Source: an uncultured Lachnospiraceae bacterium
GTDB lineage: Bacteria > Bacillota > Clostridia > Lachnospirales > Lachnospiraceae
Length of the DNA stretch: 10,658 bases
Direction: 5' to 3'
NCBI GenBank assembly: GCA_934351835.1
Contig: CAKRJP010000033.1
Span: 1 to 10,658 of the forward strand
Shown here one piece after another: positions 1-5,990 of the stretch. The position numbers and the translations under genes were made by a program. The notes below the pieces were generated by a model. It was not told where the DNA came from and did no database searches. It was given only the letters and a program-made list of their open reading frames with translations. Each line of letters begins with the position of its first letter. Positions within the stretch are counted from its first letter, which is position 1.

Positions 1-78
1 TCGACTATATCCTTCCCACTACCGGGCGGATTTGGGACTTTAACCCGTTAGAAACGTGCGCCGCTAGGCGCACTCATA
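1..78 (+). other. Unassigned left-edge segment with short hairpin
   Basis: No gene is recognised here. One forward frame is open from position 3 and would read DYILPTTGRIWDFNPLE and onward, stopping at the TAA at 129-131. It runs straight through the hairpin and the terminator that follow, so it is either the last codons of a gene cut by the left edge or chance. A perfect hairpin, GTGCGCC (56-62), loop GCTA, GGCGCAC (67-73), lies just before the terminator and has no T-run of its own. The segment could be the end of a mobile or accessory element, but nothing in the window proves it. Confidence 0.3.
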
Positions 79-118
79 AAAAATCCCAGCCAATTGACAT
101 TAATTGGCCGGGATTTTT
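79..118. terminator. Rho-independent terminator
   Basis: The arms AAAAATCCCAGCCAATT (79-95) and AATTGGCCGGGATTTTT (102-118) pair with a single A-C mismatch around a GACATT loop. The A-run before and T-run after make it usable from either strand. On the plus strand it would end transcription coming from the left edge and so insulate the XRE/DUF3169 operon. Confidence 0.85.
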
Positions 119-120
119 AT

Positions 121-199
121 TTGACAAGTAAAGTTGTCATTTTGTGTTGACAAATATAGTTGTCAATGTTATATTTATTTTGACAAATAAAGTTGTCAA
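121..199. promoter_or_regulatory. Three palindromic operators upstream of the XRE gene
   Basis: Three copies of the palindrome TTGACAA-N6-TTGTCAA lie at 121-140 (last base T in place of A), 147-166 and 180-199. The 6-base spacers are GTAAAG, ATATAG and ATAAAG. Centres are about 26 and 33 bp apart. Copy 2 overlaps the -35 box and copy 3 lies just past the -10 box, over the expected transcription start, which is the arrangement expected for repression. The small XRE protein encoded directly downstream is the natural candidate to bind them; this is inferred from position and symmetry. Confidence 0.8.
147..175 (+). promoter_or_regulatory. Sigma-A promoter of the XRE/DUF3169 operon
   Basis: A perfect TTGACA -35 box (147-152) is followed after 17 bp by TATATT (170-175). 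The expected start is near 182, inside the third palindrome. The TTGACA is also the left arm of the second palindrome, so binding of a regulator there would directly block polymerase. Confidence 0.75.
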
Positions 200-229
200 A
201 ACATAGGATTCATTAAGGAGGTTTTCAGA

Positions 230-442
230 TTGCCACTATTGAACCAATTAAAGGTCTATCGCTCTAAACTTGGCATCAATCAGACCGAGCTTGGGAAACT
301 TGCAGGTGTTTCCCGTCAGACTATCAGTCTGATTGAACGCGGAGATTACTCTCCATCTGTAACGCTGGCATTGAAGTTGGCGAAGATATGTCAGGTCAGT
401 GTCGAAGATATATTTGAATATGAGGAGGATGACACAGAATGA
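230..442 (+). CDS. Small XRE-family transcriptional regulator
   Basis: A 70-residue stand-alone Cro/C1-type helix-turn-helix protein, expected to act in the cytoplasm as a DNA-binding dimer. The HTH core is residues 18-38 (QTELGKLAGVSRQTISLIERG), with SPSVTLALKLAKIC next and an acidic tail EYEEDDTE. The start is TTG at 230, chosen because a full AAGGAGG site (215-221) sits 8 bases upstream; no ATG fits. The stop overlaps the start of the DUF3169 gene (ATGA), so the two are translationally coupled. Three palindromes in its promoter suggest autoregulation. This compact type (about 65-75 residues) is common in Firmicutes beside small membrane proteins. Family assignment is secure; the signal it answers to is unknown. 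Confidence 0.92.
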   Translation: MPLLNQLKVYRSKLGINQTELGKLAGVSRQTISLIERGDYSPSVTLALKLAKICQVSVEDIFEYEEDDTE

Positions 443-1227
443 AAAAAAGAGAGACTATAAAAACAAGCAGCGTAAAAAAGAGCCTGTTAAAAATGCTTGC
501 CGGAGCAGTCGTTGGTGCCATACTCGGTGGATTTCTTGGATTTGCACATTTTGCCCTTCCTGCAGAATCAAGTGCCACTATAAGCACCCAATTGCGTTCA
601 TCCCTACATCCGCTCATTTTCCCCGGACTAGTGACTATTACCTTAATTTCTGTTATATCACAGGAAATCTATTTTGCCAGGCTCAAAAAGATTTGCTTTA
701 GCCTCATAGATGCAGATGATGAAGAATTTGACCTGTTAGATTACGAAGAAGAGCAAAACGGTGCTATTTTACAGACAATCAACACCTTATCACAAATCGC
801 TTGCATCATATTACTCTCCTTTGGATATTCCTTTGATTATTTATCACAGAGTATTGTCGCACTCGGCTCCTGCCTTGTATTTTTGATCTGCTTCTTTTAT
901 GATGGATTTATCCAGACTCGTTATGTAAAACTACTGCAAAATGTCCATCCTGAGAAACAAGGAGATGCTTCATCCTTTAATTTCCAGAAACAATGGCTGG
1001 CCAGCTGTGACGAAGCAGAGAAAGAAATTATTTACCAAAGCGCATACGAAGTATTTACATTTAACAATAAAATAATCCCTATATTACTTCTTTTGACCAT
1101 GCTTGGTCATCTGTTCTTACAGACCGGAATTATGGCAATTATTGTTGTAGGAATAATTAATCTCACACAGTCACTGATATATTACAGATCTTGCGTGAGA
1201 TTGAAAAAAATGAAAGTAAGCAGATGA
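439..1227 (+). CDS. DUF3169 family membrane protein
   Basis: A 262-residue integral membrane protein whose function is not known. Hydrophobic segments lie at about 16-40 (glycine-rich, AGAVVGAILGGFLGF), 58-78, 117-132, 136-155, 212-228 and 231-249. An acidic patch (DADDEEFDLLDYEEEQ) lies between the second and third. The segment KQWLASCDEAEKEIIYQSAYEVF (185-207), before the last two membrane segments, resembles the conserved part of DUF3169. The ATG at 439 overlaps the XRE stop, and GAGGAGG (422-428) inside the XRE gene serves as binding site. XRE regulator plus DUF3169 pairs recur in Firmicutes; the regulator presumably sets the level of this protein. Family call is from memory of the pattern and length, not a search. 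Confidence 0.75.
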   Translation: MKKRETIKTSSVKKSLLKMLAGAVVGAILGGFLGFAHFALPAESSATISTQLRSSLHPLIFPGLVTITLISVISQEIYFARLKKICFSLIDADDEEFDLLDYEEEQNGAILQTINTLSQIACIILLSFGYSFDYLSQSIVALGSCLVFLICFFYDGFIQTRYVKLLQNVHPEKQGDASSFNFQKQWLASCDEAEKEIIYQSAYEVFTFNNKIIPILLLLTMLGHLFLQTGIMAIIVVGIINLTQSLIYYRSCVRLKKMKVSR

Positions 1228-1237
1228 CTTCTTTTTA

Positions 1238-2560
1238 CTAATCATTCAAAATATTAATTTTTACATGGCGTGGGTATACATTTTTGTATCGGTAGATACT
1301 CAGCACAATCCCCATCAGTCCATAAGACATGATCACATAGCTTCCGCCGGCGGATATAAATGGCAGAAATGTCACCGTTGGCGGAAATGCTCCTATATTT
1401 TCCATTACATTAATCAGAGTGCTTATAAGAAATACCATTCCGCATCCACACCCCATCATCATACCCAACTGATTCTTTTGTTTGATCGCTGTATGAAAAA
1501 CTACGAAAATCAGGACAGCCAGAACACAGCAGACTATGATTGCTGCGATCATCCCATACATGGATGACAGACAGGTAAGTATATAATCTGTATTAAAGCC
1601 CGGCAGATTTTCTGCTACATCCAGCCCATTACTTCCTACAATTTTATTCGATGATAAAAGTGCGCGTACACTTTCCGTAAGATAACTTTCGGTTCCACTA
1701 TTTGGCAGAAATGCCTGTATCCTTTCTTTCTGATAAGAGGCGAAAACATTTCCCCAGTACATGATAAAGATCATTATGATCGGGAATCCCAGAAATGTTC
1801 CCCAAAGTACACCGATTGTTTTTCGTTTTGCTACACGAAACCAGTCTTTCCAAACCGCAATCGTCAGCATGACCAGCATGGAAATCAGCATCGGACCCGC
1901 TGTCATGATTGCCGGAAGACGCAGAACCAGAAATACCGGAAGAACCATCCAGGCAATCGATCTGAGTAATCCCTGGTATCCAAAGCCCCGGTATTTATAA
2001 ATAATCCCTCCATAAATCGGAACATAAAATAGCATTAACGCCTGGACAGAAATACTGTTTCCGGCAAAGACCAGGAAAACTCGCATTCCATTTACCGGAT
2101 TTCCAAACAACAATGTAATCACACAGATTCCTATCAGCGCAACCGCGATTATCTTAGAAAATCTGGCTAACAACGTATAATCTAAAAAATACAGGATTAT
2201 CATCAAAGCAAGTCCCAACATTACATGAAGCGCATATCTTCCAGATGCAGATGCATCGGCACCGACAACCCGGCTGCTGATCACTGCATGGATCAAAATT
2301 CCTGCGATACTGAGCAGGATCACCAGAAAAAGAAGTTTCCATGCGACCTGAGGTCTGTGAATACGGTCAAGCGAAATCCCGGTTTCTATGGGATCCCCCA
2401 TATCTCTGACCGCTTCTTTTTCCGCATACTCATAACTCATCCCTGCCTGCACATTTGCCTCAATCTGATCCTCAATGTGATCCTGCAATTCCTGACGTAT
2501 ATAAGGATGAGCCTTTTTGCATCGGATCTGCTCAAGCAATACCTTTAAATATTCATTCAT
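1238..2560 (-). CDS. SEDS-family (FtsW/RodA/SpoVE) protein with N-terminal HAAS/permease-prefix domain
   Basis: SEDS proteins are membrane glycosyltransferases that polymerise peptidoglycan from lipid II, usually with a class B PBP. This 440-residue protein has a soluble helical region (about 1-68, YLKVLLEQIRCKKAHPYIRQ onward) like the HAAS/DUF1700/permease-prefix domains found beside PadR regulators, then about ten membrane segments (74-424). SEDS hallmarks: NGMR...Q in the early part (157-173), a long extracellular loop (about 271-328), FNTDYIL (322-328) matching the HTDFIF motif so that D325 aligns with the essential aspartate (E. coli FtsW D297), and PFISAGGS (400-407) matching PFISYGGS. 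The start is 3 bases after the PadR stop, with GGAGG 8 bases upstream, so both are co-transcribed. It is diverged from housekeeping FtsW/RodA. Tail to tail with the DUF3169 gene, 10 bases apart, with no visible terminator. Confidence 0.85.
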   Translation of the reverse strand: MNEYLKVLLEQIRCKKAHPYIRQELQDHIEDQIEANVQAGMSYEYAEKEAVRDMGDPIETGISLDRIHRPQVAWKLLFLVILLSIAGILIHAVISSRVVGADASASGRYALHVMLGLALMIILYFLDYTLLARFSKIIAVALIGICVITLLFGNPVNGMRVFLVFAGNSISVQALMLFYVPIYGGIIYKYRGFGYQGLLRSIAWMVLPVFLVLRLPAIMTAGPMLISMLVMLTIAVWKDWFRVAKRKTIGVLWGTFLGFPIIMIFIMYWGNVFASYQKERIQAFLPNSGTESYLTESVRALLSSNKIVGSNGLDVAENLPGFNTDYILTCLSSMYGMIAAIIVCCVLAVLIFVVFHTAIKQKNQLGMMMGCGCGMVFLISTLINVMENIGAFPPTVTFLPFISAGGSYVIMSYGLMGIVLSIYRYKNVYPRHVKINILND

Positions 2561-2563
2561 AAA

Positions 2564-2893
2564 TCACACCTCCAATGCCAGAACATTTGCTACCGCCGCC
2601 GAATATTCCTGCCATTCTTCGGTCTTCTTTTCCAGAAGTCCTCTGCCTTCCTTCGTCAGACTGTAATACTTTCTTGTCTTACCGCCGGCCTCCTGTTCGT
2701 ATACAGTCAGCATCCCTTTGTCCTCCAGACTGTGAAGCAGCGGATATAACGTTCCCGCTTTCAATTCGAATACATTCTGGGATTTCTGACGTAATGTATC
2801 GATCATCTCATAGCCATACATATCCTTCTCAGATAATAATTTTAAAATCAACATCGTCATACTGCCGGAAACTAATGATTTTTCAATAGCCAT
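2564..2893 (-). CDS. PadR-family transcriptional regulator
   Basis: A 109-residue winged-helix repressor of the short PadR type. Residues 5-62 hold the DNA-binding domain (SMTMLILKLLSEKDMYGYEM, then LKAGTLYPLLHSLEDKGML at 44-62). The wing, GKTRKYYSLTKEGRGLL, is at 71-87, and a C-terminal helix forms the dimer interface in this family. The ATG at 2893 is preferred over an upstream in-frame one at 2950 because AAGGAGG lies 7 bases before it, and the family starts with this sequence. It is the first gene of a pair with the HAAS-SEDS gene, and PadR genes next to HAAS-domain membrane proteins are a recurrent Firmicute arrangement. It probably represses its own operon; the ligand is unknown. Confidence 0.93.
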   Translation of the reverse strand: MAIEKSLVSGSMTMLILKLLSEKDMYGYEMIDTLRQKSQNVFELKAGTLYPLLHSLEDKGMLTVYEQEAGGKTRKYYSLTKEGRGLLEKKTEEWQEYSAAVANVLALEV

Positions 2894-2940
2894 ACGCACA
2901 CCTCCTTCGTGATATAGTTCATTATTATGAAAATTATTCA

Positions 2941-2985
2941 TATAGATCATTGTATAGGCAATCTATATATCGGTTATCTATATAA
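2941..2985. promoter_or_regulatory. Candidate PadR operator repeats
   Basis: ATCTATATA occurs twice in direct orientation, at 2961-2969 and 2976-2984, a period of 15 bp. The first copy also pairs as an inverted repeat with TATAGAT at 2941-2947 (TATAGAT-N13-ATCTATA). The elements overlap the -10 box and the expected start of the PadR transcript, a usual place for an autorepressor. AT-rich sequence makes chance repeats likely, so the role is tentative. Confidence 0.45.
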
Positions 2986-3010
2986 TAATTGAAAAATATT
3001 TCCATGTCAA
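2982..3010 (-). promoter_or_regulatory. Promoter of the padR-SEDS operon
   Basis: Reading the minus strand, TTGACA (3010-3005) is followed after 17 bp by TATTAT (2987-2982), one base from consensus. The start is expected near 2975, giving a leader of about 80 bases before the PadR ATG. No terminator hairpin is seen between the kinase stop (3043) and this promoter, so some read-through from the two-component operon is possible. Confidence 0.75.
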
Positions 3011-3042
3011 GTTCCTATACCAACAAACAACGAAAAGCTCCC

Positions 3043-4266
3043 TTATTCTTCACTTTTTGCTACTTTATTCTGTTCATACTCATACGCCCGCGTATCTTGC
3101 TGTCTGAGCCAGATACAGAATGCTTTTGTATAATTTTCCTCCGTCGGCTGTTCCAAAAACAGCTTTCCGCCATGCATTTCGATCACTTTCTTTGAGACAC
3201 TGAGTCCCAGTCCGCTTCCGCCACGACTGTTTCTCGACTCGTCTCCCATAACAAACGGATCAAACAACTGTGTAACCAGCACCGGATCTATTTTCTCACC
3301 TGAATCCATCACTTTTATCACCCAGTCTCCCAGGTTCTTTTTCATACTGATTCTAATATTGGTTCCTGCTTCGTTGTGCTTGATCGCATTTGTAATCAGA
3401 TTCATAAATGCACGGCTAAACTGTACCCGATCAATTTCTGCATAACCTGCTTCTTCCGGAATATCGATATCAAGCTTCATTCCCGCCGCTTCTATGTCCG
3501 CATATGCTCCTGCCACAATCTGAAGGATGAGTTCGGTGATATTGGTCCGCTCCTTTTTCAGCTCAAATCCCTCACTGTCCAGTTTTACATAATTAAAAAG
3601 CAACGTGATCAACTCACTCATTTCTAACGACTTTCGCCGAATTGCATTCAGATATTGTTTTTGTTTCTCCGGATCTTTCACCATACCATCATTAATTGCC
3701 TGTACATATCCGGCAATCGTTGTGATCGGAGTCTTCAGATCGTGTGTAATATCGGATAACAAAAGATTTCTCTTTCTGGTAAATTCCTCTCTCTGCTTCC
3801 TGTCATATTCGCGTACTTCTTCCATTTTCTTCATAACGACACCGCTATAATAAATTATCCCCGCAACATACGGCAGCAGATAAATACATAAAAACCCAAA
3901 CATAATTACAAATATCAGCACCTGATCTGCCACTGACATCTTAGTCAAAAGAGCACTATTCTTCCATAAATTTGCCGATACATATGGAAAAATGCCTGAT
4001 AACACTCCTGGAAGCAATGCCTCAATTCCAGACAGAATCAATAGTGCAACAACGCGCAGTAGCAAAAACAAAGTGTCCCCTGATGACTTACCGGCAAGAA
4101 ATAATTCTGTCTTTAATGCAGAATTTAATATCGGAAATACCACCTGATTTGCAATCAGATTTATGATACTTTCACTGATAAAGATAAATATCATCACACC
4201 CAGCAGACGAGTGATCAGGAATCGTTTCAGATGTTCAATTTTCTGCGGCATCTCTGTCTGAGTCAT
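3043..4266 (-). CDS. Membrane sensor histidine kinase (VanS-like)
   Basis: A 407-residue sensor kinase that would phosphorylate the response regulator encoded just upstream. Numbered from this start: membrane segments at about 20-42, 65-90 and 116-140, with an extracellular part between them; a short linker helix; the phosphoacceptor motif SDITHDLKTP with His175; the N box NLITNAIKHN (Asn293); the G1 box DSGEKID; the F box LFDPF; and the G2 box GGSGLGLSV. G1 lacks the usual second glycine (D-x-G-x-G). The ATG at 4266 is chosen over one at 4275 because GGAGG lies 9 bases before it but directly abuts the earlier codon. The gap to the regulator gene is 23 bases. The signal is unknown; neighbours suggest an envelope cue. 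Confidence 0.93.
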   Translation of the reverse strand: MTQTEMPQKIEHLKRFLITRLLGVMIFIFISESIINLIANQVVFPILNSALKTELFLAGKSSGDTLFLLLRVVALLILSGIEALLPGVLSGIFPYVSANLWKNSALLTKMSVADQVLIFVIMFGFLCIYLLPYVAGIIYYSGVVMKKMEEVREYDRKQREEFTRKRNLLLSDITHDLKTPITTIAGYVQAINDGMVKDPEKQKQYLNAIRRKSLEMSELITLLFNYVKLDSEGFELKKERTNITELILQIVAGAYADIEAAGMKLDIDIPEEAGYAEIDRVQFSRAFMNLITNAIKHNEAGTNIRISMKKNLGDWVIKVMDSGEKIDPVLVTQLFDPFVMGDESRNSRGGSGLGLSVSKKVIEMHGGKLFLEQPTEENYTKAFCIWLRQQDTRAYEYEQNKVAKSEE

Positions 4267-4289
4267 CCTGCTCATCCTCCATCTATCGT

Positions 4290-4985
4290 TTATTTTTCCA
4301 GTCGATACCCAAGTCCACGAATAGTTTTAATATACTTATTTCCATCATCCGACAATTTTGCCCTGAGTTTGCTGATGCATACCATGACATTATTATCATC
4401 TTCCATATACTCTTCCTTCCATCCGGCCCGAAAGATCTGCCCCTTGGTGAATACCTTCCCCGGATGTTCCATGAACAGATGCAAGATCCTGTACTCAACC
4501 GATGACAATTCTATCTTTTCTTCTTCTCTGTACAAAATGCAGCTCTCTGTATCCAGTTCCAGATCTTTTACTTTCAAATTCAAGTGTTTCCCATCACCAT
4601 TTCCATTGTGTCCGCCAAGGGAATAGAACCTTCGTATATTAGACTGGATCCTTGCCACCGCTTCCAGTGGATTGAAGGGTTTCGCCAGATAATCATCAGC
4701 TCCCAGATTTAATCCCAGGATCTTATCCGCGTCTGTATCTTTCGCCGACAGCATCAGAACCGGAATATTATTTGTTTGCCGAAGTTTTTTCAACACATGA
4801 AGTCCGTCCATTCGAGGCATCATAATATCCAACACTGCCAGATCTACGTGTTCTTTTTCAAGAATCGCCAATGCCTCGAGACCATCTGCGGCCTCGAGGA
4901 CATCATATCCATTATTTTCTAAATATAATCTCAGTAAATCTCTGATCTCTGCTTCATCATCAGCAATTAAAATCACATATTTCAT
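4290..4985 (-). CDS. OmpR/PhoB-family response regulator (VanR-like)
   Basis: A 231-residue two-domain regulator of normal family length. The receiver domain (1-115) has the acidic pocket D9/D10, the phosphoacceptor D53 in LAVLDIMMPRMDG, S80, and K102 in LAKPF. A short linker (GGHNGNGDGKH) joins it to a winged-helix DNA-binding domain (about 133-231) with SSVEYRILHLFMEHPGKVF, the recognition-helix region NNVMVCISKLRAKL, and the C-terminal IKTIRGLGYRLEK hairpin. AAGGAAGG is the binding site upstream of the ATG. It lies 12 bases after the DUF975 gene and 23 before the kinase, clearly one operon. Members of this family bind direct repeats with an 11-bp period, and such a repeat is present in the operon promoter (5867-5886), suggesting autoregulation. 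Confidence 0.96.
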   Translation of the reverse strand: MKYVILIADDEAEIRDLLRLYLENNGYDVLEAADGLEALAILEKEHVDLAVLDIMMPRMDGLHVLKKLRQTNNIPVLMLSAKDTDADKILGLNLGADDYLAKPFNPLEAVARIQSNIRRFYSLGGHNGNGDGKHLNLKVKDLELDTESCILYREEEKIELSSVEYRILHLFMEHPGKVFTKGQIFRAGWKEEYMEDDNNVMVCISKLRAKLSDDGNKYIKTIRGLGYRLEK

Positions 4986-4997
4986 AGGGATCCTTCC

Positions 4998-5768
4998 TTA
5001 CTGTCCGTCTGTGATATTTTCTGTTCTTACAAACATCTGCTCTTCTTTCAGTGCCTGATAAAGTCCGGCTCTCGTAAGTCTCCTATATGGTTCAACATAA
5101 AAGATATTAAGAATTCCCAGTGTGCATGCTCCAAGAATGTCCCACAGGAAAAACGAAAGATCGAGCACAAAAGTATCCCATTTGTTGCCATCCATCATCT
5201 GTTTGCTCAGTGCAAATACCTGTTCTTTATCCATATCCGGATTTTCACCCAAAATGTATGGGATCATACGGTATTCATAAGATTTGATGATTCCCGGAAT
5301 AACAAATAACAGTGACCACAGGAATACATACAAATCACGGAAAAACATTACTTTTACACTATTTTTATAACCTCTGTCAAATGCGTAGCATACTTCTTTG
5401 ATATCCGCATTTTCTTCTAAATTAATATGGAAAAAGCGGTTACTTCCAATTTCCAATGGGTTAAACAACAATATCTGTGCAACAAATGTAATTACCAATA
5501 CAATAAGTACAAATGCTAAAACAAACATCGCAATTAAAATAGCCTCTGCTGTTGAAATATGTCCTATTCCATGTGAAACTGCACTACCCGCCGCATCCGA
5601 TATTTCAGATGTTCCTATATCAGATGTCACGCCTGATGCGGAGGATGCGACTGAACTTCCCCCGCCGATGACTAGCGCCAGCATCCCAACAAGTACTGCT
5701 TTCCAATAATTTGCTTTCAGTCTGAGCTTTGCTTTTTCTTTTAGTGCTTTACGACTCCATGTTTCCAT
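4998..5768 (-). CDS. DUF975 family membrane protein
   Basis: A 256-residue integral membrane protein of the DUF975 family; biochemical role unknown. The N-terminus (WSRKALKEKAKLRLKANYWKA) is the typical DUF975 opening. A membrane segment follows (about 24-45), then a Ser/Ala/Gly-rich loop likely outside the cell (45-72), another long hydrophobic stretch (75-103), and the hallmark FLWSLLFVIPGIIKSYEYRM (about 148-167) with NPDMDKEQVFALSKQMM, whose SK-MM motif recurs in the family. A last hydrophobic segment lies at about 203-222. AGGAGG sits 7 bases before the ATG. As first gene of the operon with the two-component pair, it may be a target or an accessory sensor of that system. Confidence 0.88.
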   Translation of the reverse strand: METWSRKALKEKAKLRLKANYWKAVLVGMLALVIGGGSSVASSASGVTSDIGTSEISDAAGSAVSHGIGHISTAEAILIAMFVLAFVLIVLVITFVAQILLFNPLEIGSNRFFHINLEENADIKEVCYAFDRGYKNSVKVMFFRDLYVFLWSLLFVIPGIIKSYEYRMIPYILGENPDMDKEQVFALSKQMMDGNKWDTFVLDLSFFLWDILGACTLGILNIFYVEPYRRLTRAGLYQALKEEQMFVRTENITDGQ

Positions 5769-5832
5769 TATGATTCCTCCTGTCTCTTTCCTTTTATATC
5801 CCAGAAAGTTGTTCTTTGTTTTCTATGCTCTG

Positions 5833-5860
5833 AGTATAGCAAATAAATCTTAATGTACAA
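5833..5860 (-). promoter_or_regulatory. Proximal promoter of the DUF975-RR-HK operon
   Basis: On the minus strand TTGTAC (5860-5855) is followed after 16 bp by TATACT (5838-5833), a good -10 box with a weak -35 box. The start would fall near 5826, about 58 bases before the DUF975 ATG. A weak -35 with regulator boxes immediately upstream is what activation by a PhoB-type regulator usually looks like. Confidence 0.65.
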
Positions 5861-5886
5861 TGGTATTAACCTTAACGTAACCTTAA
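5846..5886. promoter_or_regulatory. Direct-repeat box for an OmpR/PhoB-type regulator
   Basis: TAACCTTAA occurs at 5867-5875 and again at 5878-5886, exactly 11 bp apart (on the minus strand TTAAGGTTA). A third, weaker copy AATCTTAA at 5846-5853 is in register, 22 bp from the 5868 copy (AACCTTAA at 5868-5875). An 11-bp tandem repeat is the known binding geometry of the OmpR/PhoB family. The response regulator encoded in the downstream operon is the obvious candidate to bind here; this is inference. Confidence 0.7.
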
Positions 5887-5890
5887 ATCC

Positions 5891-5899
5891 ATTATACCA
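5891..5899 (-). promoter_or_regulatory. Distal extended -10 promoter element
   Basis: The minus strand reads TGGTATAAT, a consensus -10 box with the TGn extension. No good -35 box lies 17 bp upstream, which extended -10 promoters can tolerate. Its start would fall near 5884, on top of the direct repeat, so the same boxes that could activate the proximal promoter could block this one. It could also be a chance match in AT-rich sequence. Confidence 0.4.
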
Positions 5900-5920
5900 T
5901 ATCGTAAATGATAATTTTTA

Positions 5921-5949
5921 TTGACAAAACAATTTTCATTCGCTATAGT
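5921..5949 (+). promoter_or_regulatory. Promoter of the riboswitch-mntP operon
   Basis: Consensus TTGACA (5921-5926), a 17-bp spacer and TATAGT (5944-5949). The start is expected near 5956, about 35 bases before the aptamer core and 280 bases before the mntP start codon. The strong match fits constitutive initiation with control exerted later by the riboswitch. Confidence 0.8.
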
Positions 5950-5990
5950 ATAAAACAGTGTATCGATGAGATACTAAACAGATCTGAATA

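Noticed and set aside
121..199. Regular repeats resembling a short CRISPR array
   Set aside because: The units are 20-bp palindromes with 6- and 13-base gaps, inside a promoter and next to an XRE gene, with no cas genes; operators explain them better.
399..701. Forward 100-residue frame overlapping the XRE and DUF3169 genes
   Set aside because: It overlaps two well-supported genes in another frame, and its composition (Cys/Trp/His rich) is not protein-like.
1238..2560. The membrane protein as an ABC permease because of its permease-prefix domain
   Set aside because: The membrane part has SEDS motifs (NTDYIL, PFISAGGS, about ten segments) and none of the FtsX/MacB features, and no ATPase gene is nearby.
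2894..2950. Longer PadR start at 2950 adding 19 residues (MIYMNNFHNNELYHEGGVR)
   Set aside because: The added part would be encoded across the ribosome binding site AAGGAGG, and the family begins at the later ATG, which has ideal spacing.
4267..4275. Kinase start at 4275
   Set aside because: GGAGG directly abuts this ATG, leaving no spacer; the ATG at 4266 has a 9-base spacer.
4290..5768. Two-component system as a true vancomycin-resistance regulator
   Set aside because: The similarity is to the VanR/VanS subfamily only; no vanH, vanA/B or vanX type genes are present and the partner is a DUF975 gene.
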